64,000 nucleotides of DNA from Crocodylus rhombifer (Eukaryota; Chordata; Crocodylia; Crocodylidae). A model generated the notes under the pieces. That model worked only from the letters and a program-made list of their open reading frames with translations. It searched no databases and had not been told where the DNA came from. The stretch is from positions 1-64,000 of the forward strand of contig JAVSML010020418.1 of NCBI GenBank assembly GCA_038503035.1, read 5' to 3'. Both the position numbers and the translations under genes were made by a program. Position 1 is the first letter of the stretch; the number at the start of each line of letters is the position of its first letter. Below, piece after piece: positions 45,058-56,640 of the stretch.

Positions 45058-47452
45058 ACTTACATGGTATGGAGGGTGTTGAGTGAGCCTTCTGCAGTGC
45101 AGTGAATCCTATTGTAAAGCCTTATTTCTCCCATTAGGCAGGGGGCTGGGTATCTCCACAGAAAGACCAAGAGAAAAAGGAATCTCTTTCCAAGGCCATG
45201 CAAATCTGTGAGCTACTTTGCACCTGCTCTTGTGGCCCTAACACTAAAGATTTGGCACTTGCTGGGTGCATGCATGAGATATAACTGTATAATTGTGGGC
45301 CTTCTGGCTCCTGGGTGGGTGCTTTTCTTCCTCACTCTGTTCCTGTTTATGCAGTGGGTGCTGGCAAGCATGGAACCAGAGCAGATCTGAGCTCCATGCT
45401 GTGCAAGAGCTCTACAAACCCTGTATGCTTCACCACAGCTCAGCCCTCTCCTTACCCAGATGACTTCAACTGACATTCTTCCCAGAAGTCTTTCCATTGC
45501 TACAGGGGCAGGAATGGGATTTGAGAACAATTACTGATATTCTGATCCTCCCAGTATAGGGACATCCACTGATGTAGGTACATAGGGCTTGTTAATAGTC
45601 AGGTTCAGCTACAGGGTTAACTCATGAAGAGCTGAGTTTTTATGCTTTCCTAAGTTACTTGTGGCCTATAGAGAAGCTGCTTGGAAATTTTGCTTCCTAC
45701 TTGAACTAGAATTGACCTGATCTTTAATAGTGGTTTCAGTTTACCTCAGATGTAACAGCTATTTCAGCCTTCTCTGATATTTAAATGCATTTGATGGTTT
45801 CTGTATGAGTCCCTTCTATAGCTTGCATTTGCATTGGCTAGCTTTGCTGACAAAACTAAGAAGGAAAGTAAAATCCAAAGCTTAGGCAGCGAGTTTAATT
45901 TTTTTAAAAGCTTCTTCAGGTGATCAAAGTAATAGAACAGCCCTAATGAAAGGCAAGCAGGCAGCTGGGCCTTAGGTGAACAAAGCTTTTGAATGCTCAA
46001 ACTCCTTTTGTGAAGGTCCTGCCTGGTTTTCCCCTTGACATTAAAGCTGTAAATGACAATGAGAGAAGAGAGTACCTAACCTTCAAATCTCACAAGCCCT
46101 AACACCTGCCAGGAGGCTGTTCACAGACCTCATATGCAGGCCTGACCCCGAGTCCACCTTTTCCTCTGTTTGCAGGGCTGCTCGAGGGGTTCTTTCTCCA
46201 CAGCTGAAGCTGATCTTCTCTCTAAGAGCAGATAGAAGCAGCAAGAGGGAAAACAGCACATTTCTGTTAATTTTTACTGAGTTTGGAGGGAAGCCTGCTA
46301 AGCATCAAGTAGATTTACATAAGGTGGGGAGAGCATGTCATATTGCCACCACTGTGTTCTTCCCCAGTTGCAATGACCTGTCTGGAAGCAGCAGGACAGC
46401 CTCTAGTTTCAGGCACTAGCTTGGGACTATATCAAGCAAGGGGAAAACTCGGCAAAATGGCAGCAGCAGGCTGTGTGCTGTTGGGAAAGCCAGCCACAGG
46501 AACGCCGTAGTTCTCCTCTTGCTAGCCCAGTCTGTAGTAGTATTTATTTACTTTACTTGCTGTAGTGCCAGAGGAGCTGAAGAACATTATAGGAGACCTG
46601 GGCCTTTTGAGGGAGGCTTGCTGAATGCTTGTTGACAGCAATGCAAAGGCACAACCATCTAAACAAGAGTTATAACAAGGGGAGCTTGGGATGTTCTCCA
46701 GAAAAGGAGTTGTTGGGTTCCTTAGGACTTACCAGCAGTGCTGAGGGACAGCACATGCTCCACAGCCTCAGAAGGTCACCAGACTCCCTAACTTAAGGTC
46801 ACTGTATTATTCATCGAGCCATTCATGCATTGATCTGTTACCTGGCTTTTGAAATCTCCTTGTAGTGATACTGAGTCAGGCTGCAGGTAATCAGTTTTTC
46901 TCTTTGGTGTTACCCTAAAAATAGTCAGTCTCTCCTTCTCTTTAAAAACAAGTTACTGGTAATTACTCAAAGATGATATGATTGTTGCACTGATCTGATT
47001 AGTGCTCCATTATTCTTGCTATACCAAGAAAGGGCATGCGGATTACATGCTACGTCAACATCCACACAGCTTTCTTAGATGAAGCAAAAAAGCATAATTA
47101 CAATAAGAAAAATATTAGGCAAACTAAAAAGCTACCACATGGTTATTTTTAGCTTTTACATAAGTGAACATTTAATAATGCAACTGTAATACATTCCCTT
47201 CCATGGCTTTTCCACCCAGTTGGTGATTTGACAGAAACATGCAAAACTCTGACTGATTCTGACAGTTAGTCCCTTCATCTTATAATTTACAAAGAGAGAT
47301 TATTTTTTGCTCTAATAGTACTAAGGGTCTAGCTAGTCAACTAATGAGATTACATGTACACTTTGGAAAATCACCTGCCCCTTACTTGTGAACATCCAAA
47401 TAAAGCAGAAAATGTAGTCACCAATTTCTGTGCTCCTGCACTTTAAACATTT

Positions 47453-47466
47453 CTTCCTATTAAGAT
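47453..47466. repeat. Target-site duplication, left copy
   Basis: CTTCCTATTAAGAT is identical to 47603-47616. Confidence 0.85.
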
Positions 47467-47602
47467 AATCAGGATTCGTAGTGGAGATGATATGGTTTAT
47501 TAGACCAGCTATTTATTATCGTTGGTCTAATAAAAGGTATCATCTCTGCTATGAGTCCTGATTGCCTTTTCCTGTAGACTAATGCGGCTACAACCTGGAC
47601 AG
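47467..47602 (-). mobile_element. Penelope-like fragment forming a 97-base near-palindrome
   Basis: The arms 47467-47509 and 47521-47563 are inverted repeats of 43 bases with about 8 mismatches and an 11-base loop. The minus strand then has the head 'ggttgtagccgcattagtcta', related to the 19547 element. A perfect 14-base duplication flanks the copy. The related 'gata..ctttttattagaccaac' block is present twice in opposite directions. The hammerhead-like part seen at 19662 is absent. Confidence 0.65.
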
Positions 47603-47616
47603 CTTCCTATTAAGAT
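47603..47616. repeat. Target-site duplication, right copy
   Basis: CTTCCTATTAAGAT is identical to 47453-47466. Confidence 0.85.
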
Positions 47617-48264
47617 GCCATTCTTGCTAATAGCTACTCTACATGCTTTGAGTAGCTACATACAAGACAAACTCCATACTTTGTTTCAAGAAGCTAAATC
47701 TTTTCCTACCTAGAATTAGATCAGAAAATAATCTACCATAGGGCTATAACAAGTATTCCATAGCATTACGTGGTTTTGTCATAAAAATGTAACATTGGTG
47801 TAAGAGATACCCACTTTGAGAGTTACAGGCAGTTCCCAAATGGGTTGAGCAGATAAGTAGCTAGGAATATGGAAATCAGAAATGGGGATAAGAGAAAAAA
47901 CATATATATGGCTTTCCACACAACCAGTCAGCCTATATACTTTTTCATTTGGATAACTCACAGCCAGCTTGTGTTGTTTTATATTAGCAGCTGCCATTTT
48001 GTTTCTCTTTGAACAGAAAAGAAATGCCCCCCAAAAGACCCAAATCTGCAAACACTGTATGCATATATCCTTACTCATGTGGCATGTTTGTAAAGTTGCT
48101 CACAAGCTTTATGGGGCTATCAGTATTAAAATGTACATTTTTCTAAAAAAGAAATGTATTTGGTGTATTCAATGTCTTGCAAAAGTGTAGCTATCAACAG
48201 GACAGTGAGAAGGATGTCTGCGAGAGCCCTGCAAACATCACTATTGTAAGGTATGTTGGTAGGG

Positions 48265-48345
48265 TAGGGCAGCACCTTAAAGACTGACTCATTCAGAAAT
48301 ACGTAAGGTTTTTGTAAGCTACAGCCTACTTCATATAATGCAGTA
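48265..48345 (-). mobile_element. Penelope-like remnant with decayed hammerhead motif
   Basis: The plus strand has 'agcaccttaaagactgac...gtaagctacagcctacttcatataatgcag'. This is a diverged copy of the amniote repeat whose intact form carries CTGATGA, a GTGGG..CCCAC stem and CGAAA. Here the stem survives as GTAGGC/GCTTAC (48314-48329). The core is changed to TATATGA and the GAAA box to AAAA, so it cannot be an active ribozyme. Confidence 0.55.
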
Positions 48346-49426
48346 GAAACATTTACTTGGCAGCTCTGCAAGTAAAGAAAATGTCCTCAGACTGAGATTG
48401 CGTGGATGAATTGGAATGGGTAGGATTGTACTCACCACACAATATCTAATTGTTCTCAAATGGCTCAGGGGTTGGCAATGGGATCCAAAGCCTTTCACCT
48501 CTATAGCCTTGTTTGTGTCTGGCCCAGATCAACAGTGGCTGAAAGTTCACTACTACCTGGTGGTTGTCCTTGGCTCAGTGAGCTGTGCATGATGAGTTGG
48601 CAGTATCCGTCCAGCTCCTAAATCACCATCCTACCTGGCAGGCTCAGAGTTGAAAGGGCTGTGGAGAATGAAATAAATAGTCTGTCACCATAGACGTGTT
48701 GCTTCCAGAATAAGGTAGCCCACTAAAACAGCAGTGTGGGAATCGTGCCCTCCTGTATCGACAGCTTTGAGGCTTGTAAATCCGGCACCTTTCTTCAGCA
48801 CTGCATTTACTCAGATTTAAATAAAACCCTAAAGAACTTGTTCCATGTGTGGCCTGTGTCGTTCTTCGCAATTGTTGTGTTCTGCTGAAGAAACCCTTTG
48901 AATCCTTTAGTTCCTGTCTCTAGCACAGCTGTGAGGAGGTACCAATTCCCTGGGCTCCTGGGCAATGCTCAATATGTGATTGCTTTTAAGTTTTTTATAA
49001 TCTCAAAGAAAGGGCGTCTAGACTCTTAGCATTGATCTCTACACACCCACTTTTCCTGCATGTGTACTCCCTATATTGTTGGTTCTGTGGTAGCAGTTTC
49101 CAGACTCTGAAACAATCCTAATCTTATCTTATTTTAGTGGGTGGGAAGGGCATTTTTTATAGTTATGTTGTGCTACTTTTGCTGATTTTGGTATACAAAC
49201 AAAAGCAGTGTAGGCCCTTGGACTGTGATAATGTCCCCCTATTAGTAGCACTGGGGTTTGAGGAGGGGTAACATATGTTGTCAAAATCATTGAGATAAAA
49301 TCAGCAATGCATTGTGGGACAAATCCTGCAGTCCTTACTCTGACAAAGTCCTCATGGACTTCAGTGGGAACTTTGCCAGGTCTACTGGATTTAGCCTTGT
49401 GTTCTCCTGGAAGAACAGCAGCAGTT

Positions 49427-49540
49427 TCATAGTTTCATAGTAGCTAGAGTCGGAAGGGACCTAGGTAGATCATCTAGTCTGACCCCCTGCCTTGGCAGGA
49501 AAGAGCACCAGGGTCAGATGACCCTGGTTAAGGGGCCTGG
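49427..49540 (-). mobile_element. CR1 LINE, short 3' end
   Basis: Plus strand 'tttcatagtagctagagtcggaagggacctaggtagatcatctagtctgaccccctgcc' is the reverse of the CR1 3' UTR. Only about 110 bases are present. Confidence 0.9.
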
Positions 49541-49919
49541 ATCAGATTTAAAAAATACTATATTTAAAAAACAAAAATACATCTCTTTAGCTAAAATTAT
49601 GGCCTCAATCCTACTTAAACCAGTTTACCGTTGGGTACTACTTAATTTATAAAGGCATATTTAGTAAGTTTTTTCTCAGCCTGAATAATAAAAATAGGCT
49701 AGTTGGTATCACTACTGGTATCGCAGTTTATAATTGATTCTAATTAATGTCACTGTCAAGTTCCCATTCACAAATGCAGTGCAGTGTTTTTGGTTGTTTA
49801 TCTTTATAAAGTTAAAATCCACTGCTTTTCTTTTTTTCATTTTATTTTGATGAGTATATTTTCATTTGTGGTTAAAAAGAATAATATATTTCACCATTTT
49901 CCAGGGTCCATTGCTCACA
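49541..49919. other. Intergenic AT-rich spacer between two CR1 copies
   Basis: No feature recognised. Confidence 0.7.
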
Positions 49920-51205
49920 GGTTAGAGAATCATAGAATCACTGAGTCGGGAGGGACCTAGACAGATCATCAAGTCCGACTCCCTGCCATGGGCAGGAATG
50001 ACACTGGGGGTGGCAGGGGTCATAAGACCCCAGCCAGGTGCCTATCCAGTCTCCTCTTGAAGATCTCCAGGGAAGGTGAGAGCACCACCTCTCTGGGAAG
50101 CCTATTCCAGGCTCTGGCCACCCTTACCGTGAAGTAGTTCTTCCTAATATCCAACCTAAATCTGTCCTCCCTCAGCTTGTGGCCATTGTTCCTGGTGACT
50201 CCAAGGGGGGCCCTGGGGAACAGACTTTCCCTGAGTCCCTGCTGCTGGCCCCTGATAAGGTTGTAGGCAGCCACAAGATCCCCCTCAGTCTCCTCTTGCG
50301 GAGACTGAAGAGATTCAAGTCCCTCAGCCTCTCCTCATAGGGCTGGCCACGGAGGCCCCCAGCCATATGAGCGGCCTCCTCTGGACCCTCTCCAGGTTCT
50401 CCACGTCCCTCCTGAAGTGCGGCGCCCAGAACTGGACACAGGACTCCAGCCGTGGCCTGACCAGCGCCGCATAAAGGGGGAGCAAGACCTCTTTGGACCT
50501 GTTAGTGATGCCCGTTGATGCAGGACAGGCTGCGGTTGGCTCTACCTATTGCTTCGTCGCATTGGCAACTCATATTCATCCTGGATTCAATCCTGACTCC
50601 AAGATCCCTCTCTGCCTCTGTGCTGCTGAGAGGGGCAGCCCCTAACCTATAACCATAATGCTAGTTCCCTCTCCCCAGGTGCAGCACCCTGCACTTGTCC
50701 TTGTTGAACTGCATCCTGTTCAGATTCGCCCACTTCTCCAACCTATCCAGGTCTGCCTGGATGCGGTCCCTGCCTGCTGTGGTATTCACTTTACCCCACA
50801 GCTTGGTGTCATCAGGGAACTTGAACAGGGTGGTCTCCACACCCTCGTCCAGGTTGCTGATGAAGATGTTGAACAGCACCGGCCCAAGGACCGAGCCCTG
50901 GGGGACTCTGCTGCCCACACCCTCCCAGGTCGACATCGACCCGTCCACCGCCCCCCTCTGGGTGTGCCCCTGGAGCCAGTTTGCCACCCATGTGACCGTG
51001 CATTCGTCCATGCCGCAGCCCCTCAGCTTGCCCACCAGAATTGGGTGGGACGGTGTGTCAAAGGCCATCTGGAAGTCCAAGAAGACGACATCGACTTCCT
51101 CTTTCCCTTCTAAGCTCTTTGTTACCTCGTCATAGAAAGAGACCAGGTTAGTCAGGCAGGATTGGCCTGGCACGAACCCATGCTGGTTACCCCTCAACAT
51201 CACTT
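49920..51205 (-). mobile_element. CR1 LINE, about 1.3 kb, with decayed reverse transcriptase
   Basis: The minus strand carries part of the CR1 ORF2 reverse transcriptase, from 51203 to 50661. Recognisable motifs are [49 protein letters not shown] and FPDDTKLWG. The usual FADD catalytic box reads FPDD (about 50819-50808). The C-terminal part continues in other frames (50366-50172 and 50274-50020), ending [15 protein letters not shown]. At least two frame changes are present, so it is dead. The 3' UTR ends in 'gattctatgattctc', the CR1 terminal octamer. It is 5'-truncated. Confidence 0.93.
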
Positions 51206-54200
51206 CCCTCTATGATTCTGTGGTTCCCAAACTTATCCAAAAAGCACAATTTCACAAAAATGTGAGAAATTTGACCTAAAAGTGTCCCTTAATAGAATCC
51301 TGTTCTCAGAGCAATGTAAATACAACAATACTATACAGAGGAAAGGAAATGTTTTGTTTCAACATTGCTGAAAATACAGAACTTGTATTTGCTAACTGGA
51401 AAAGGAGTAATGTTTCAATCCTATAGCTGGATCTGTGCAGACAAACCATTCTGTTTAGACAGACCCCTATTTAATTTACCTATCTTGAATAAAAATTAAT
51501 TTTTCACCATTAATCTTCTAAAATGTATTGCCAATGAGCACTTCTGGGTTCCTTATAAAATGGAATAAAGGAATATTTTCATCCTGGTTCCACAAATAGT
51601 TCTACTGACTGCCATGGACCATATTAATACCAGGAAAGAATATGATCCACAGGAGTATGGAAAACAGGATTTGGCCAATTTGCAAAGATAAATTCTTTAT
51701 CACACGTGCCTTTGAGTGGAAAGGGAAATCTCTTTCCCATTTAAGAACTAATGAACTACAGAAGTATGCATATAATGAAAATAATAAAATATACAAGAGT
51801 ATTATGCAAAAACTTGGTCAAGGAATTATTATGTTTTTAAAATATGTAAATAATGCACTAGGATGGATGAACAGTCAGAGAAAGTATTGGGTTAAATGAG
51901 ATTTTATACAATTTAAGATATTTCTTCTATTTAGGTATTTTAAAAACCTTTTTAGCAAGTTAAAGTCTAAAGCAGTGTCCCCACATATAGGCAGGTGCAA
52001 TTTGTGGCACCACAGGCTGCACGTGTGGAACATTAAAATGTGCCCTGCACTGCAAATTTGCAGCGCAGAGACAAAATATACTACCAGGATTTCCTGGTGG
52101 CAACAAAAAAACAAAAGGCAGGGGAAGAAGGGGGAGAGAAGCAGCGTGATGTATGCTGTAGTAGCATGCACCAGAACAAATGGAGGCTCGGTGCTTCAAG
52201 AAGATGCTCTGGCTGCCGGCCAGAACCTCTCCACTCTTCCATTTTTGCCCCGGGTGCTCCAGTCCACCAGGAGCCAGGAGGAGTTGGGCAAGGGCAGTTT
52301 GCCCGAAGTCGGACACAGTGTCCCACAACAAAGTGCATGGGCAAGGGCGTATGCTGCAGCTACTATTTGTACATGTCCCTACACATCTGGATGCAGCTTA
52401 AGGTTATAAAATGTTTAAATGTAAAAGCTTATTTGATTTACCCATATGCTGTAATTTGGACAGTAAAGCAGTGTTTAGGCATTTCTTGGTTGCTGCAAGT
52501 GGAAATGTCAGGGACATAAACGAAGAATCTCCAAAGTCAGGAAAGGCTGATTAACTTGAGATTTGAGAAGCTGAACATTGCATGAGAATGATACACATTG
52601 GATACTACTGACCGAATGACACTTAAACGGTGTTTCCCAGGCGCAGAACTCTTCAACACTGCTGCTTTCAAGGTTATTTAAATATTACAGGTTATTTGTA
52701 GATCATCATAGTCACCTGGTTCATCCATGCGTCATAGAGCTTGCCATATTTTTACTTTATAATTCTTGTTTAGATCATAATGATTAAAATGATATAATAT
52801 GAATGGCTTTCCACTAAACAGAACAGGGTCAGAGCAGAGCTCAGTTGTTCACTCATGACAAACTGATGCATTAATAATTTACATTACTATTATATTCTCC
52901 ATCCTGAAGGATTCCTCTGCTTCATCAGCATACTATGAGGGGTGATTAAATTGTTTGGGGACCTGTATGAGCTATTGTGAAAATCTTTGGCAGCTCATTT
53001 AGTATCTTCAGGACATTAATGGAAATGTGACATTCATTAATTCACAATGATAAATGACCATGTCAGGATTAAAACTCACCAAAAGGACTGTTTCCACAAC
53101 TTGTAACTGGAGCAACTTGAACTCCTCTTACAAGGGGATGGAGTGTAGCACACGATATAATGTCATATTAAATTGTGTTTAATGTTCCTTTCGTATTTCT
53201 ACCTTTAATGCACCATTGTCTGATTCTGTATGTTGAATATGTCATGCTCTGCATCAGCTAAGGACTTTCCTTTTGCAGGTTGATTTAATTGAATGAGCTG
53301 AAAGATTCATTACTGTGTATTTAGGATTTATTTCTTGCAATGGAACAAACTTTCATAAATATTTTCCCAGTATCAGTCTCAAAATTTGGTAACACTTCTC
53401 ACTTTTTAGCTGAAAAAGATATGCTTATATACATGGTGTTTTTATAAAACGTTTAAAAATGTTTACAGCTCGCTGAGCTTCAAATTAATGGGTTCTAGGT
53501 GTGAGGGGGAATATCCTATAGTCCTTACCACTGTTGTCAAAGCTATTTTCAGCCTTTAAAGGGATTCACTTGCTAGTGACTTGGCAATGTCAAACAAATG
53601 TTCAACTTTTATTCTGACACTTCTTGAAGAATTTGATTGAAACTATATATGTCTAGATAACATCCAACAAAGTGCCCCTCTTGCGTTTGTTTCAAGATAT
53701 TTTTGGAAACAACAGAGTCGACCTTGGACGGAGCTGCTTTTCCAATTTAGGACTTCAGTTGGTCTAAGTGAACAGTTCTGTTCTTCAAGCATATTGTATA
53801 GTCACAAATAGCAAAATGGTTTTGTTAATATATGTTATGGCAGATTTGTTTTTCTGCAGTATGTCCTCTGCTAATGGCACTGTTCTGTTTATGAAAAGAA
53901 CATTATTAGATATTTAACAATTTGCTCCTATTTATAAATGGCTGGCTAGTGCACATTTCCTTTTCCTCTGAAAATCTTTGAGTAATTTCATTTACATGAT
54001 GCTCGTTCATTTAACAGTTTAGTTGCTTTAAAACTAATATTAAGAACTGGGAACTTTCCTTTGTCTGCTTACTGACATAGAGTCTTGTTTTCCAGCCAGG
54101 GCTCTCACAGACTTGATGAAAAGTCTAAATGAGGACAGTGGTAATGCTGGCAAATGCTATGTGATGGGATTGCCACCTGTCCAGATCATCAGAGAAATAT

Positions 54201-55310
54201 TGCTTGTCAAGCTTCAAGTTTAAAAACCAAGGTTAAGTGCCAGGTCCTGTGTACATCTAGTCTGGGGCAGATCACTTTCTTTTCTGGCCTCAGTTTGCCA
54301 GTTTTGCAATTGTGTCTGTAAATCTTGATTGAATCCACTCAATTAAGAGCTTTAAGTGTTTTGCACTTAATTTTATATCCAGTCAATACATTTTCATTTA
54401 TTTGTTGGTGTCTTTGCAGCTGTAATGCAGTCTGTTATGAAGCAGAATTACTTTACTGCAATGATAATGCAGTTTCATTGTTGTCAGTGTTAACAGGAAT
54501 GACAGAATATCATTTTATCCTGTAGAATATTTAATTTCTGCAATCATAATTTTGTTTGCTTTATTTAATTGGCCAGTACAAGTTTATAACCTGGAAACTA
54601 GATCTAACTGTGTTGCCAGAATACACCTTGGCAGCACAGTCACGAGCATAGTTCGTATATGCAAAGAGAAAGGTGTATCTACTCATGTTTTTTAAAAAGG
54701 AACTAGACTCAACCTTTTTTTACAGGCATAGGTTTATGGCCACCTTACATACTTACAGTGACTGGGGAATCAATTATTGGCATTTAAAAGTCTAATTCTG
54801 GTTTGAAGGAAAAAAATCAAGTATATTACTGTTGTACAGATGAACACTAGCAAAAATTAATAAGACCTGTTCCTTGGCAGCTACTTTTAAAAATAAAGTT
54901 GTTTCTATGTATAGCCCACTCCACAGGGCAGCTCAGAAATAGGGGTATTTGGTGCATGTATAGTACCTCTCATAATAGGATTTCCAGGCACTTTAGAAGT
55001 TTCCATTAATAAAGCCTTTCAACAATCCTGTCAGATAATAATCTCTATTTAGCTATCCATATTTTGTTCTTATTGTCTCTCTTAATAGATGGGTAAATTC
55101 AGGGATATACAAGTTAAATAATTTACCCAGCCCTGCATGATGAGCAACTTCTAGACTTCTTTTCTGATCTCCGCTTCATCTGCCACTGCATGAAGAGTAA
55201 GTAACTGTAAATCTGTAGATACATGACATGATCATTTGTTAAAATCTAGGAAGGGAGAGTGATTACCAGCATTAACATCAAATTGGTTTTTAATAAAGTT
55301 GTGACTAAAC
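51206..55310. other. Intergenic sequence, 4.1 kb
   Basis: A single hAT-type terminus ('tgtggttcccaaac') abuts the CR1 copy near 51222. At 51970-52400 a moderately GC-rich stretch is open in several frames on both strands and is not assigned. A MIR-like trace lies at 54250-54330 and a MIR at 55040-55200. No gene is seen. Confidence 0.65.
55040..55200 (-). mobile_element. MIR SINE
   Basis: The plus strand 'atagatgggtaaattcagggatatacaagttaaataatttacccagccctgcatgatgagc' is a diverged reverse MIR ('cagatggggaaactgaggcacagagaggttaagtgacttgcccaaggtcac'). Confidence 0.65.
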
Positions 55311-55610
55311 CAGTAATTCTCATCCAGGATGCCAGACCACCTAGGGGTGCCACAAGACCCTTTGAAGGGTCCCCTGCCACGTATGAAGAGATAAGTAGGT
55401 AAATGCAGACTCAGGTTCTTCTCTCCCTGGCCAGTGTCCCATCTTTACTGCCCGGCCCCTGTGCAGTGAGGTAAGCACTGTAATAAGTTAGTTTTTGAAA
55501 TGGGATGCCACTCAATTCACAAAAGTTATGAGGGGTGTCTTGAGAGTCTAATGAGAGGTGCCTTGAGTCTATCAAGGGTGCCTCAAATCTGAAAATGTTG
55601 AGAACCACTA
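55311..55610. mobile_element. hAT-type non-autonomous element, 300 bp
   Basis: The left end 'cagtaattctcatccaggatgcc' and the right end '...aaaatgttgagaaccacta' form worn 'CAGTGGTTCTCAAC' inverted termini. Flanking 8-mers gactaaac and gattaaat agree at 6 of 8 positions, a plausible target duplication. Confidence 0.75.
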
Positions 55611-56384
55611 GATTAAATTGTAGCATTTGTGGAAGGTTCTTTAAGGAACAGAACCACCACTAATGACAAGTATATTGGAGGTCTTGTATATGCCAGACTT
55701 AGGACAAGTTCCTTACAAATTTAGCCAATCCTTGTTCATAACAACATTCCTAATTAAGTTTACCAAAAAAATCCCTGCAGGCCAGATTCTCACTTACACC
55801 TAAAGCTCTTATACTTGCAGATGGAGCGGTGCCCTATGAGAAGGAGGATCTCTGTCTAGGAGAGAGAATTCTAAAATTACAGCTCTCATTTGTAAAAGAT
55901 GCGTTTAATTTTATGGAGCAGACCATATTTTTAAACTGTTTTAGTGGATGTATCAGCCTGGTGTATATGCCTATTAGTCTGTTAATGTTCATTGGTGGCA
56001 TAGCTGAAGTGCACTAATTAAGCAAGAGCAAATAAATGGTAACTACTTGGCTCTGCAGAGTCAGCAGCAAGGTTTCCTTTTCCTAAATCTTTCTTCCCTG
56101 CATTTGACTACCAAGTGTAATTCAGTATTGTCTTCTAAAACGATAAAGGAGTGCCCGTGCATGCCAATGAAAACAAAATATTTACATTTTTTGGGATGAA
56201 AAACGCACTTTTTTGCCAAAACCTGAAGAAGTTTGGTTTTTAAGCAAAAACCTTCTGTTTTGTTGAGCTGCAGTGCCCAGAGTCAATCTGTCTGCTGTGG
56301 AGTCTTCTGGAAATAAATCATAATTAAGGGGATTTTTTTCTATTAGCCTTTCCATCTGGCTGTCTTTCTCCCTTGGTATCATGG

Positions 56385-56640
56385 ACCGTGTCTACATGAG
56401 GTGTACTTTACTGGTCTCGGAAAACTGGTATATGCTACTAATGCCAGTGCAGTGTTACTGGTAAACCTAAGCCATGTGCTGGTATACTAAACTTGTGTAG
56501 ACTCCTGAACAAAAGAAGCTATACTGACAAAATCGCTGTTCTGCTCCTGTCTGCACAGCTACATCAGTCAGGGATCACACCTCCTCTTATCCCTATCAAA
56601 GCTATGCAAAAAGAAGTCTGAAGTGTTGACATAGCCACAG
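56385..56640. mobile_element. Possible MITE with 'GTCTACA'-type ends
   Basis: The left 'gaccgtgtctacatgaggtg' and the reversed right end 'ctgtggctatgtcaacactt' are loosely inverted. The interior has the 'actggtatactaaacttgtgtagac' style of sauropsid MITEs. Divergence makes the family uncertain. Confidence 0.4.

Larger units (their letters stand above)
45058..49426. other. Intergenic sequence downstream of IFT81
   Basis: Mostly unremarkable AT-rich sequence. It holds a Penelope-like palindromic copy (47453-47616), a second Penelope-like remnant (48265-48345) and a repeat trace with 'cagtccttactctgacaaagtcc' (49321-49380). Open frames here are short and unrecognised. Confidence 0.7.

Noticed and set aside
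50658..51135. Plus-strand frames of 151 and 146 codons
   Set aside because: They are reverse-strand shadows of the CR1 reverse transcriptase that runs on the minus strand.
51970..52409. Frames of 123-159 codons on both strands
   Set aside because: Overlapping, mutually exclusive and without domains. The stretch could be a repeat ('gtgtccccacatatagg' and 'atgtccctacacatctgg' resemble each other), but the ends are not convincing.
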